Assembly: GCA_016208235.1 (NCBI GenBank)
Contig: JACQYN010000017.1
Coordinates: 1-35,623, forward strand
Length of the DNA stretch: 35,623 nucleotides
DNA from: Deltaproteobacteria bacterium
GTDB taxonomy: Bacteria > Desulfobacterota > Desulfobaccia > Desulfobaccales > 0-14-0-80-60-11
Direction of reading: 5' to 3'
The notes beneath the pieces were generated by a model that worked only from the letters and a program-made list of their open reading frames with translations, was not told the origin of the DNA and made no database searches. Every line of letters begins with the position of its first letter. Position 1 is the first letter of the stretch. Positions 7,142 through 18,945 of the stretch are shown here, piece after piece. The position numbers and the translations under genes were made by a program.

Positions 7142-9364
7142 TCACCTCTGCCGCATTTCTTCCAGTAGGGTTTCGATGTTGTTTACCTGGGGGAGCAGTT
7201 CTTCCAGGCGGCGACGCCGGGCGGTGCGTTCTTCTTCTTCCAGGTGCATGGAGCCGGCCACTCCTTCCAAGTCGGTAAGGAGCGAGCGCATGGTATTGGC
7301 CAGTGCGGTTTCCTGTTGTTTCAGCCACTGGTCCACCAGGGGCAGGAAGTATTGGAATTTCAGGCGTTCTTCGTAATCGATGAGCTGCACTTTCACCTGC
7401 TCCTGAAGCCAGGCTTTGACGACCTTCAGGGCCCTTCCCAAGTCCCGGAGCAGTTGGCGCCGGGGCTCCACTTCCGCGCCCAAGCCCAGGCGGCGCTTCA
7501 GGGCTTCCCAGTGGCGCTCCAGGAAACCGGCCCCGGAGCGCACCCAGACTTCCGCGTCCAGCCACCAGCCCGGGTCCAGTTGGAGGTTCAGCAAAGGCAC
7601 TTCCAGTCCCGGGGGCCGGGGGTTGGCGGCCATCTCCAGGGCCGGGGGGGTGGAGGGGAAACCCAGGGCCTCAATTTCCCGGTAATAGAGGGTCAGGGCG
7701 TCCTGGAGGGAGAGAAGCAAGGGCGTCTCCACCCGGGCCAGTTCCCCCCGCAGCCAATCCTCCTGGTCCCGGATAAATTCCACCAGGGAGACGTTGGCCT
7801 CGGCGGTGACATAATGGGTCAGCTCCTTGACGCACTCCTGAAACAGTTGGTAAAGCGCGGGCCGGAAAGACGCAGGCGTTTCCGGCAGCAGGAGCCGGTC
7901 CCAATTCGGCTCATAGTCCCGGATAAACCCGGTCAACGCGGAGCCCACCTTGCCGTAGCGGCGGTCCATGACCGAATTCACCCGGTCTTTCAAGACCTTC
8001 TTCAGATGGATGCCAGCCCCGTCCAGGGTCTGGTCCAGGCTGGCCAGGGTGGATTCCAGGGGCCGGCGCCGGGCCTGGAGATGGCTTTCTACCCGTTGAA
8101 GGGCCTCCAGGTCCTGACCCAACAGACTCCGGGTGAGCTCCAATTGCTCTCGCAGACCCCGGGCCACCATCTGCACCTGGGAGAGGCTGCCCCCCGCCAG
8201 ACGGCGGCCCTGGAGGCGTTGGACAGCCCCCTGCAAATCCTCCTGGAAGCGGGCGGCCTCCTGGTCGGAAAACCGGGCCGCGGCCGTGTCCAGGGCCCAG
8301 ACAGAGAGAAGGCCCGCCTCCCTCTGGTCCAGGGCCTCGCCCCGGCTGCGGCGGCGGTCCAAGAGCAGCTTCAAGGCCGAGAAGGCATAGACCCGGGGCT
8401 CCGGCTGCCAGGGGGCCAACTCCCGAGTCAGCCGCTCCCGGATGCCCTGGACTTCGTCCAGAGATGCATGCTCCCCCAAATCCAGATTAAGGATGGACAG
8501 CACGTGGGGCGCCAGACCCATCCTTTTCAGCTCCCCCAGGAACTGAAAATCCGCCTGGCGCAGACCCACCCGGGAACTGATGACATAGAGCGCCAGGTCG
8601 CATTTCACCAGATAGGCCAAAACCTGGGCCAGGTGCTGGGGGAAAGGGGAGTCGCTGCCCTGACAATCACCGAACTCCAACCCGGCCGCGGCCCAAGGGA
8701 AGGGGATGGTGAGCAGCACATCCTTAAGGTAAACCGCGGTGGCCTCCCGGGTTACCATTTCCCGGTGGCGAACCAGTTCCGGGCCGGACAGGGACAAAAC
8801 ATTGGAGGCCTGGAGATGCTCCTGGATCCGGTCATACCCCTCCAGGTAGGATTTCAGGAGGAGATAATTGGGGTCCAGGCTGCCTGCCGACCAGATGTCC
8901 TCCTGCTGGGCCTCCGCCAGCACCTGGAACAGCAATTCCCGGTCCGCGGCCTGCTGCAGGTCCAGGGGGGTGGAGCGTTCCCGGAGGCGGGGAACCGGGA
9001 GCAGGCCCAGGGCCCGGTTGATCTCCCCGTTGATTTCCGGCCATTCCTTGAACTTCAAAACCGCCCGGGGTTCCAGGCCGGGCTGGATGCGGGTGACCAT
9101 GGCGGTGAGGATGCCCGCCCCCCGCTTCAGTAAATCCTGACCCAGAAGAGAGTTGATGGCCGTGCTTTTGCCGGATTTCACCGCGCCCACCACCGCCAGG
9201 CGGCAGGTCTCTTCCGACACGTGGGCCCGGACCTCGTCGAGAACCTTCAGCCAGTGTTCCCCTTGAGACGCGGCCTGGGGAAAGAGGCGGGCCCATTCCC
9301 GGGCCATCTCCTGCAGTTGGACAATCTCCTGGGTTAAGGCTTCCTGGGGTTGGCCCTGGGTCAT
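7142..9364 (-). CDS. dynamin-family GTPase-like protein
   Basis: About 740 residues. The N-terminal GTPase segment has a P-loop VGAVKSGKSTAINSLLG at about residues 59-75. A GDCQGSDSP segment fits the DxxG (switch II) position, and SILNLDLGEH fits the N/TKxD position in degenerate form. The remainder is long, mostly helical and coiled-coil-like, with no obvious transmembrane span, as in bacterial dynamin-like proteins. Family members remodel membranes or respond to envelope stress, but the role here cannot be stated. The open frame extends upstream to a TTG at 9394 (AGGA six bases ahead); I prefer the ATG at 9364, though the choice is open. It lies between yajC and dprA on the same strand. Confidence 0.8.
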   Translation of the reverse strand: MTQGQPQEALTQEIVQLQEMAREWARLFPQAASQGEHWLKVLDEVRAHVSEETCRLAVVGAVKSGKSTAINSLLGQDLLKRGAGILTAMVTRIQPGLEPRAVLKFKEWPEINGEINRALGLLPVPRLRERSTPLDLQQAADRELLFQVLAEAQQEDIWSAGSLDPNYLLLKSYLEGYDRIQEHLQASNVLSLSGPELVRHREMVTREATAVYLKDVLLTIPFPWAAAGLEFGDCQGSDSPFPQHLAQVLAYLVKCDLALYVISSRVGLRQADFQFLGELKRMGLAPHVLSILNLDLGEHASLDEVQGIRERLTRELAPWQPEPRVYAFSALKLLLDRRRSRGEALDQREAGLLSVWALDTAAARFSDQEAARFQEDLQGAVQRLQGRRLAGGSLSQVQMVARGLREQLELTRSLLGQDLEALQRVESHLQARRRPLESTLASLDQTLDGAGIHLKKVLKDRVNSVMDRRYGKVGSALTGFIRDYEPNWDRLLLPETPASFRPALYQLFQECVKELTHYVTAEANVSLVEFIRDQEDWLRGELARVETPLLLSLQDALTLYYREIEALGFPSTPPALEMAANPRPPGLEVPLLNLQLDPGWWLDAEVWVRSGAGFLERHWEALKRRLGLGAEVEPRRQLLRDLGRALKVVKAWLQEQVKVQLIDYEERLKFQYFLPLVDQWLKQQETALANTMRSLLTDLEGVAGSMHLEEEERTARRRRLEELLPQVNNIETLLEEMRQR

Positions 9365-9420
9365 GTCAGTGCTTTCAATTCGAGAACTTTGCAAAAGTGA
9401 TCCTGAGGGAGGGGGCTAAG

Positions 9421-9521
9421 AGCTTTCAGCGATCAGCTTTCAGCTTTCAGCAAAAAATAAATTAAATGACCCACAACTCTTTCTTTAAGCTGACGGCTGA
9501 TAGCTGATAGCTGATAGCTGA
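9421..9521. repeat. two-armed tandem-repeat element (AGCTTTC/AGCTGAT type)
   Basis: The left arm 9421-9451 repeats AGCTTTC; the right arm 9489-9521 repeats GCTGATA. Around AGCTG the arms are partly reverse-complementary. Same architecture and same kind of position (between two co-directional genes) as the other two-armed elements, with a different unit. Confidence 0.65.
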
Positions 9522-9549
9522 CCGCTTATTCCCCCCCACAAGACCATTT

Positions 9550-11077
<1,528 letters not shown>

Positions 11078-11146
11078 AGCGGGGATATGGGTAGGGCAGG
11101 CAGAGAAACCCCGCCCTTTCGGTACGTTGCCCCTCCCACCATCCCC

Positions 11147-12217
11147 TCACAAAATCAACATGCAATCGCCATAAGAATAAAAGCGGTATTTTTCCTTAAC
11201 GGCTTCTTCGTAAGCTTTCATGATTAAATCCCGGCCCGCGAACGCGCTCACCAAGAGCAGCAGGGTGGATTTGGGGAGGTGGAAATTGGTGAGGAGCCGG
11301 TCCACGGCCTGAAAAGTATAGCCGGGGAAGACAAAAAGGTCGCACCAGCCGGTTTGGGGGGTGAACCCCTCAGGCCCGGCGCAGTATTCCAGGACCCGGA
11401 CGCTGGTGGTGCCCACTGCCACCAGGCGCTGCCCCCGGCTCCGCGCCTCATTCAACCTCTTCGCCGCGGCCTCGGAAAGCTCAAAATATTCGGGTTCCAG
11501 GCGGTGTTTGGTATAGTCCTCCTGCCGCACCGGCATAAAGGTCCCGGGCCCCACGTGCAGGGTGACCGAAACCGTCTCCAGTCCCCGGCGGGCCAAGTCT
11601 TCCATGACCGCATCCGTAAAATGCAGGCCCGCGGTGGGGCAGGCAATGGCCCCCATCCGGGAGGCATAGACCGTTTGGTAACCTTCCCGGTCCTGTTCTT
11701 CGGGAGAGCGGCGGATATAGGGCGGCAGCGGCACTTCCCCCTGCTCCATCACTATCTGTGAGGGATCACTGCCGTTAAGGGACCGGAAACGCACCTCCGC
11801 CACCCCCGGCTGGGGCAGAGAGATTACTTCGGCCCGCAATCTCTCCCCAAAAATCAACTCCTGCCCCTGCCGCAAACGCCCCCGGTAAGTGGCTCGGGCC
11901 CCCGGCCCCTGGCCCCCTCCCCCAAATTCCTTCGCTTCCCCCTCCTCCGCCTCCGGCAGGTGGTGGAGGAGGAGTTCGATTTTGCCGCCGCTGGTTTTCA
12001 CGCCGTGGAGCCGGGCGGGAAAGACCCGGGTATCGTTGATGATCAGCAGGTCGCTGGGGTCTAAATATCGGGGCAGGTCCCGGAAAGAGGCGTGCCGGAT
12101 TTCCCCGTTGGCCCGGTTGAGGATCAGGAGACGGGAGGCGTCCCGCTCCCGCAAGGGGTATTGGGCCACCAATTCCGGAGGCAGGAAATAATTGTAATCT
12201 TCTATGCTCGTGTTCAT
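11147..12217 (-). CDS. queA: S-adenosylmethionine:tRNA ribosyltransferase-isomerase
   Basis: Transfers and isomerises the ribosyl moiety of SAM onto preQ1-34 tRNA to give epoxyqueuosine. The 356-residue protein begins FLPPELVAQYPLRERDASRLL and contains NDTRVFPARLHG, the central AIACPTAGLHFT and the C-terminal TNFHLPKSTLLLLVSAFAG, all conserved in QueA. The start has GGGGGAA just upstream. Odd feature: after KIELLLHHLPE there is a Glu/Gly-rich insertion ending GGGGQGPGA. Other QueA proteins go almost directly to the next strand here. The DNA encoding it is the same G-rich tract found in intergenic regions. Confidence 0.96.
   Translation of the reverse strand: MNTSIEDYNYFLPPELVAQYPLRERDASRLLILNRANGEIRHASFRDLPRYLDPSDLLIINDTRVFPARLHGVKTSGGKIELLLHHLPEAEEGEAKEFGGGGQGPGARATYRGRLRQGQELIFGERLRAEVISLPQPGVAEVRFRSLNGSDPSQIVMEQGEVPLPPYIRRSPEEQDREGYQTVYASRMGAIACPTAGLHFTDAVMEDLARRGLETVSVTLHVGPGTFMPVRQEDYTKHRLEPEYFELSEAAAKRLNEARSRGQRLVAVGTTSVRVLEYCAGPEGFTPQTGWCDLFVFPGYTFQAVDRLLTNFHLPKSTLLLLVSAFAGRDLIMKAYEEAVKEKYRFYSYGDCMLIL
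11906..11930. repeat. dispersed G-rich tract inside queA
   Basis: CCCCTGGCCCCCTCCCCC (plus-strand reading) followed by AAATTCC. Nearly the same tract occurs at 1511-1532 outside a gene, and on the opposite strand as GGGAGGGGGCCAGG at 5789-5802. Here it is in frame within queA and encodes the GGGGQGPG stretch. Confidence 0.6.
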
Positions 12218-12678
12218 GAACTTCCCCCAGGAATTAATCCCAAAGGGGCGATAAAGTCAATGGGGTGACATTAATTAAGAGCTTTGCTAGGGCTATTCCG
12301 TGGAGGAGGTAGGGAGTAAAATCGGGGGGCGAAAAGGGGAAGTGCTTATTGCCTTAGCTCCTGGATAAGCTTCTCCCTCCTTCGAGACCCATCTTTACCC
12401 ACAAGTTCTTCTTAGCGGTAGCACAGCCTTTCCAGGCTGTGCCGAAAAACCCGCACAGGCTGGAAAGCCTGTGATACCGCAACTTTTCATGGTTTATAGG
12501 TGAGCCAAGGTCCATGTTCAACTGTTTCGCCTTTTTCCATTTTCCCCAATTTAATGTCTTTGTCCCCCCTCAGACTCCTCCCTCCCGGCTCTGGGCCGAT
12601 TGACGCGGAAGCTGCGATTTGATAAATTTTGACTTTAAGGAAACCCTAAACATTTTCACAAACAAGGAAAGCGAATTC
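12218..12678. other. divergent intergenic region queA/lolA
   Basis: About 460 bases between divergent genes, so it should hold promoters for both directions. It contains the double palindrome listed at 12415-12480. I see no clear consensus promoter and no other gene. Confidence 0.5.
12415..12480. repeat. double CACAGGCT palindrome
   Basis: Two adjacent hairpins, GCACAGCCTTTCCAGGCTGTGC and GCACAGGCTGGAAAGCCTGTG in shortened form, are bounded by an outer inverted pair GCGGTA...TACCGC. They are members of the dispersed palindrome family also present at 18613, 20805, 20952, 23467 and in the 5S copies. Confidence 0.72.
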
Positions 12679-13347
12679 TTGAACATCCGTTTCTGGCTGG
12701 TGTTTTTGACATTTTGCAGCCTGTTGGCTCCGTTGCAGGCTTGGGGCGCGCCCAGCCCCGAAGAAGTGGTGAGCCGGGTGCAGGCACAGTATGACAAATC
12801 CGGCGGCTTCAAAGCCCGCTTCCGCCAGGAGTCCCGGATGCAGGCCGCGACTCAGGGAGAAAAAGCCGAAGGCCTGCTCTATTTTCAAAAACCCTGCCGC
12901 ATGCGTTGGCAGTACGAAAACCCCCCGGAGCAGAAAAAGGAAATCGTGGCCGATGGGCGGGAGGTCTGGATGTTCATCCCCCAGGACGCGGTAGTCATGG
13001 TTTATCCTTTGAATAAGGTGTTGCGCTCCGACCTGGTGATGCGGTTTTTTTCCGGGATGGGGGAACTCAGCCGGGATTTCCAAATCTCCTGGAACCGGCC
13101 TCCCCAAGCCGGGGACAACTATGTGGTGGACCTCTTTCCCCGCAAATCGGAACCGGAATTGAAGCGCCTCACTCTCACCATCAATCCCCGCACTTATCAG
13201 TTGGAAAAGCTGGAGTTCACCAACGCCCTGGGGGAAGAGACCCGCTTTGCCTTCTCCCAGATGCAGCTTAACATGCATTTGGACCCCGGGCTTTTCACCT
13301 TCACGCCGCCGCCGGGAGTGCAGGTGGTCCGGGAGAACCGGAGCTAA
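12679..13347 (+). CDS. lolA: LolA-like outer-membrane lipoprotein carrier protein
   Basis: Periplasmic chaperone that takes lipoproteins from LolCDE to the outer membrane. Start chosen at TTG 12679 (AAGGAAAG a few bases upstream). It gives the signal peptide MNIRFWLVFLTFCSLLAPLQAWG with probable cleavage near AWG-APS. The open frame extends to an earlier TTG at 12619, which would add a polar N-terminal segment before the signal. The mature part shows the LolA pattern: FKARFRQESRMQA, GLLYFQKPCRMRWQYENPPEQ, ADGREVWMFIPQ and RLTLTINPRTYQLEKLEFTN. nadA follows 20 bases downstream and is probably co-transcribed. Family assignment is good; the exact start is moderate. Confidence 0.88.
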   Translation: MNIRFWLVFLTFCSLLAPLQAWGAPSPEEVVSRVQAQYDKSGGFKARFRQESRMQAATQGEKAEGLLYFQKPCRMRWQYENPPEQKKEIVADGREVWMFIPQDAVVMVYPLNKVLRSDLVMRFFSGMGELSRDFQISWNRPPQAGDNYVVDLFPRKSEPELKRLTLTINPRTYQLEKLEFTNALGEETRFAFSQMQLNMHLDPGLFTFTPPPGVQVVRENRS

Positions 13348-13367
13348 TCCAGACGCCTGCTGCAAGC

Positions 13368-14288
13368 ATGAAACTAACCGCCCAACAACAGGAAGTGCGC
13401 GATTGGCTGGAGAAACGCCGGGCCATTCTCCTGGCCCACAATTACCAGCCCGGGGAGATCCAGGACATCGCCGACGTCGTGGGGGATTCCCTGGAATTGT
13501 CCATGAAAGCCGCCCAAACCACGGCTGAGGTGATTGTCTTTTGCGGCGTCCATTTTATGGCGGAAACCGCGGCCATCCTCTGCCCGGATAAAACCGTGCT
13601 CCTGCCCCGCCTGGACGTGGGCTGCTGCCTGGCGGAGTCCGTCACCGCGGCCAAGCTGTTGGCCCGGAAGGCGGAACTGCCGGGGGTCCCCGTGGTCACC
13701 TACGTCAACTCCACCGCCGCGGTGAAGGCGGAAAGCGACATCTGTTGCACCTCCGCCAATGCCATCTCGGTGGTCAATTCTCTGGCCGCGCCCCGGGTGT
13801 TGATGATTCCTGACCAAAACCTGGCCCTCTATGCCGCCCGGCACACGGCCAAGGAGATCGAAATCCTGACCTGGGAAGGCTGGTGCAACGTCCACGACGG
13901 CCTCAGCGCCGAGGAGGTGCTGGAGGCCAAGGCCGCCCATCCCCAGGCCGTGTTCATTGCCCATCCCGAATGCAATCCGGAGGTGGTGGATCTGGCGGAC
14001 TTTGTGCGCAGCACCAGCGGCATGCTGAAATACGTGCAGGAAGCCGAGGCGAAGGAATTTATCATCGGCACGGAAAAAGGCATCCTGCACCGGATGCGCA
14101 AAGAGAACCCCGCCAAGGTTTTTTATTCTCCCTCCAAGCGCCTCATCTGCCGCCCCATGAAGCGCATCACCCTGGCGGACGTGATCACCGCGCTCCAGGA
14201 AAACCGCCATCAGATCACGGTCCCGGAGGACATCCGGGTGCGGGCCCTGAACGCGGTGGAACGCATGTTGGCCGTGCCCCGGGATTGA
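13368..14288 (+). CDS. nadA: quinolinate synthase A
   Basis: [4Fe-4S] enzyme that condenses iminoaspartate with dihydroxyacetone phosphate to quinolinate in NAD synthesis. The 306-residue protein contains ILLAHNYQPGEIQDIADVVGDSLELS near the N-terminus and LPRLDVGCCLAES, TYVNSTAAVKAESDICCTSAN and HPECNPEVVDLADFVRSTSGM further on. Cys86, Cys173 (EGWCNVH) and Cys261 (LICRPMK) have the spacing of the three cluster ligands. nadB and nadC are not in the window. Confidence 0.96.
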   Translation: MKLTAQQQEVRDWLEKRRAILLAHNYQPGEIQDIADVVGDSLELSMKAAQTTAEVIVFCGVHFMAETAAILCPDKTVLLPRLDVGCCLAESVTAAKLLARKAELPGVPVVTYVNSTAAVKAESDICCTSANAISVVNSLAAPRVLMIPDQNLALYAARHTAKEIEILTWEGWCNVHDGLSAEEVLEAKAAHPQAVFIAHPECNPEVVDLADFVRSTSGMLKYVQEAEAKEFIIGTEKGILHRMRKENPAKVFYSPSKRLICRPMKRITLADVITALQENRHQITVPEDIRVRALNAVERMLAVPRD

Positions 14289-14418
14289 CCCGCCCTCCCC
14301 GGGGGAGCAAGTTGATGCGTCAATTCGGTGGCTCTGGAAAATTTTGCTCCTGGCTTTCATTTTGCATTTAACATTTCCTAGAAAATTTTCGATCTAATAC
14401 TGCAGTGGGTCAAATGGC

Positions 14419-14664
14419 ATGGAAAAGGACGCCAAATTGAAAGACATTCGGGACTCATTGCACGACCTGGCCCAGCCCCTGGCCGCGGTCACCGGGATGG
14501 TGGACCTGCTGCTGCTGGAATGCGATGAAACCAGCCCCATATTTGAAGAAGTGAGGATGATCAGTGAACAACTGCAGAAAGTGCTGGAGATCGTCACCGA
14601 GATCCGCCGCCTAGCCAGAGAACCGGTGTCCCAGCCTCCCCGTCTTGAAGTCTTGCATGATTAG
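14419..14664 (+). CDS. stand-alone HisKA (DHp)-like small protein
   Basis: 81 residues. The segment SLHDLAQPLAAVTGMVDLLL at about 13-32 resembles the H-box of histidine kinases (SHELRTPLTAI...LLL). The rest is a second helix ending QKVLEIVTEIRRLAR. This matches a helical-hairpin dimerisation and histidine-phosphotransfer domain with His15 as the potential phosphoacceptor, but no HATPase domain follows before the stop. It could be an Hpt-like relay protein, a dimerisation inhibitor of a kinase, or a remnant of a larger kinase. Weak ribosome-binding sequence. The next 450 bases contain only repeats. Confidence 0.6.
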   Translation: MEKDAKLKDIRDSLHDLAQPLAAVTGMVDLLLLECDETSPIFEEVRMISEQLQKVLEIVTEIRRLAREPVSQPPRLEVLHD

Positions 14665-17138
<2,474 letters not shown>

Positions 17139-17143
17139 TTGGA

Positions 17144-17240
17144 GTAAGCAGTGAGCAGTAAGCAGTAAGCAGTAAAAAAATGAACGAACCGATCATTCTT
17201 TGCTTTTTCTGCTCACTGCTCACAGCTTACTGCTTACAGT
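17144..17240. repeat. two-armed tandem-repeat element (AGCAGTA type)
   Basis: The left arm 17144-17174 has GTAAGCAGTGAGCAGTAAGC units; the right arm 17209-17240 is the reverse complement, built from CTGCTCACTGCTCAC and CTTACTGCTTAC. The spacer is about 34 bases. It starts six bases after the ligA stop and closely resembles the element at 5806-5877. Confidence 0.75.
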
Positions 17241-17273
17241 TCTTCTGGCCTCCTCCCGCAAAAGGAGAGACAA

Positions 17274-17555
17274 ATGGGGGATAAAGCGAGGCTCCACGTA
17301 TTCATCGAGGGCCGGGTCCAAGGGGTCTTTTTCCGGGCCCATACCCGGGATGAAGCCCTGGCCCGGGGGCTGGCGGGGTGGGTGCGGAACCTCCCGGACG
17401 GCCGGGTGGAGGCCATGTTCGAAGGGGAGCGGGACACCCTGAACAGCATGCTCGCCTGGTGCCACCAGGGGCCCCGCTACTCTTATGTGGACCAGGTGGA
17501 GATAGAGTGGCAGCCTTACTTGGGTGACCTCAAGAGTTTCCGCATCGTTTATTGA
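17274..17555 (+). CDS. acyP: acylphosphatase
   Basis: Small cytoplasmic enzyme hydrolysing acyl phosphates such as acetyl phosphate and carbamoyl phosphate. 93 residues, typical length. EGRVQGVFFRAHTRDEA contains the phosphate-binding loop and catalytic Arg21; GWVRNLPDGRVEA contains the conserved Asn39. Start with AAGGAGAG seven bases upstream. It is the last gene of the rightward block; its stop is directly followed by the inverted repeat at 17556-17646, which may terminate it. Confidence 0.95.
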   Translation: MGDKARLHVFIEGRVQGVFFRAHTRDEALARGLAGWVRNLPDGRVEAMFEGERDTLNSMLAWCHQGPRYSYVDQVEIEWQPYLGDLKSFRIVY

Positions 17556-17646
17556 GGGAAAATAGGGACACTTCCTATTTTTTTTAGGAACGACCTAATA
17601 TGGCGGGAAAAAAATAGTAAAAAATAGGAAGTGTCCCTATTTTCCC
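17556..17646. repeat. inverted repeat with AATAGGGACACTTCCTATTT arms
   Basis: GGGAAAATAGGGACACTTCC (17556-17575, extending into a T run) faces GGAAGTGTCCCTATTTTCCC (17627-17646), giving a near-perfect arm of about 28 bases around a 30-base centre. It lies between the convergent acylphosphatase and methyltransferase genes and supplies the last codons of the latter. Similar GGGACA-type palindromes accompany REP-associated transposases in other bacteria; no transposase is in this window. It could also act as a bidirectional terminator. Confidence 0.8.
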
Positions 17647-18579
17647 CCTATTAATATATCCTAAAAAATCCAGTTGCCGGGCAATATAAAGCAACTGCCC
17701 CTTCTCGATCTGCCGGTGGCGCTGGTCCACCCATTCCCGGAAGCGGTCCTCCGGAAGATGGGGATGATCCTGCAGCGCGCTGGCCACGGTATGGATAATA
17801 AAATGCAGGAAATAGGCCTCATCTGCCGGATAGCCGCCGGGGCCGGGGTGGACCACCCAATCCGAGCTGCCCGCGGCCAGCACCTGGGCTCCCGCGGCGG
17901 GCAGCATATGGAAAAGCCGGCGCCCCGTTTGGCTCCGGGCCGATGGCCAGGCCTGCCATTGGCGCTGGTCCATGGTCTGGTGGTAAAGCTCCTCGATCTG
18001 CCGGTCAAACTCCACGTCCAGGTATGGCAAAAAAATGGTGGCCCCGTCAAAATTGAGGGTGAAATAACAGAGTCCTCTCTCCCCCAACAAGGACAGCAGG
18101 GGGGGCAGGGTGGCGGACAGGTCCACCAGGTCCAGGAAGGCATGGGCGATGAGCAGGTCCCAGGTCTGCCGCCCTTGCTCCCGCCGGATAAAGTCATAGA
18201 GGTCGATGGCCTCCAGGACCACAAAGAGGCGCTGACCCTGGCGGAGCTTAAGGCAGAGGACGCCCTCTTCCTCGCTGACCCGGTATCCCCGGCTGGCGGC
18301 ATAGGCCCTCAGGCGCTCCCGGGCCGCGGCAATGTTTTCGGGCTGGAGGTCGATGGCCTTGTACACCGCGCCCCGGCGCAGCAACCCCCAGTCCAGGAGC
18401 CGCTCCACCATGGCGCCGAGGCCGCAGCCCACCTCCAGCACCTGCAGGGGGCCTGGGGCGGAAAACGCGGATAGGGACTGGGACAGGGAATTGAATACAT
18501 GGCGGTTGAGCGAGCGGTCATCCAGGCCCCTCTTGGCGGCCAGGTAGCGGGTAAAGCTGAACTCTTCGGGTCTGGACAC
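17584..18579 (-). CDS. SAM-dependent class I methyltransferase
   Basis: 331 residues from a GTG start. The SAM-binding motif I LQVLEVGCGLGAMVERLLDWG is followed by an acidic motif II region (YKAIDLQPENIAAARERL) and the later TWDLLIAHAFLDLVDL. This is a Rossmann methyltransferase with an extended C-terminal half holding aromatic-rich segments. The substrate cannot be deduced; neither neighbour gives a hint. The last 14 or so residues (after GYINRG) are encoded by the inverted repeat at 17556-17646, so the original C-terminus has probably been replaced or extended. Confidence 0.82.
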   Translation of the reverse strand: MSRPEEFSFTRYLAAKRGLDDRSLNRHVFNSLSQSLSAFSAPGPLQVLEVGCGLGAMVERLLDWGLLRRGAVYKAIDLQPENIAAARERLRAYAASRGYRVSEEEGVLCLKLRQGQRLFVVLEAIDLYDFIRREQGRQTWDLLIAHAFLDLVDLSATLPPLLSLLGERGLCYFTLNFDGATIFLPYLDVEFDRQIEELYHQTMDQRQWQAWPSARSQTGRRLFHMLPAAGAQVLAAGSSDWVVHPGPGGYPADEAYFLHFIIHTVASALQDHPHLPEDRFREWVDQRHRQIEKGQLLYIARQLDFLGYINRGKIGTLPIFYYFFPAILGRS

Positions 18580-18945
18580 TGGCTAAGCACTCTAATCTTA
18601 TCAGCAATATTTGGTAGCCGCAGGCTTTAGCCTGTGCTACCTCTGTAACGGAACCTGGGATAACTCCCTCTCCACCCGGCGGGGGGAGAGGGTCAGGGGA
18701 CACCGATGCGGGACGCCCGGGTCACGGCCCTCAATTTTTCCTTAAGACTCCTTGATTTTGAGAACATTTTTAAAAATAAGTACCGAGATCTCTGCAATCA
18801 AGACAAAGGACCATTCACCGAATGACGAATGGTCCAAGGTCCGGGGAGGTTATGCAACATTCCCTTTTAATTCAACAAACTTTACCTGTAACTTATCAAC
18901 AATTCGTATTAATTATAACCGAAGACCGAAGACCTATTACCGGCC
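18580..18945. other. intergenic region moeA/methyltransferase
   Basis: About 365 bases without a gene. Contents: the palindrome at 18613-18641; CCCTCTCC...GGAGAGGG at 18666-18692; GGACCATTC with a ten-base loop and GAATGGTCC at 18808-18835; a CCGGCC/GGCCGG hairpin that overlaps the moeA stop near 18940-18956. The last two could terminate moeA, though no T-run follows. Confidence 0.5.
18613..18641. repeat. GGTAGC...GCTACC palindrome
   Basis: GGTAGCCGCAGGCTTTAGCC followed by TGTGCTACC forms a nearly complete hairpin. Same family as the palindromes at 20952-21054 and 23467-23569, but as a single hairpin. Confidence 0.75.

Noticed and set aside
7244-9133. 629-codon plus-strand open frame
   Set aside because: Shadow of the dynamin-like gene; biased composition with no recognisable domain.
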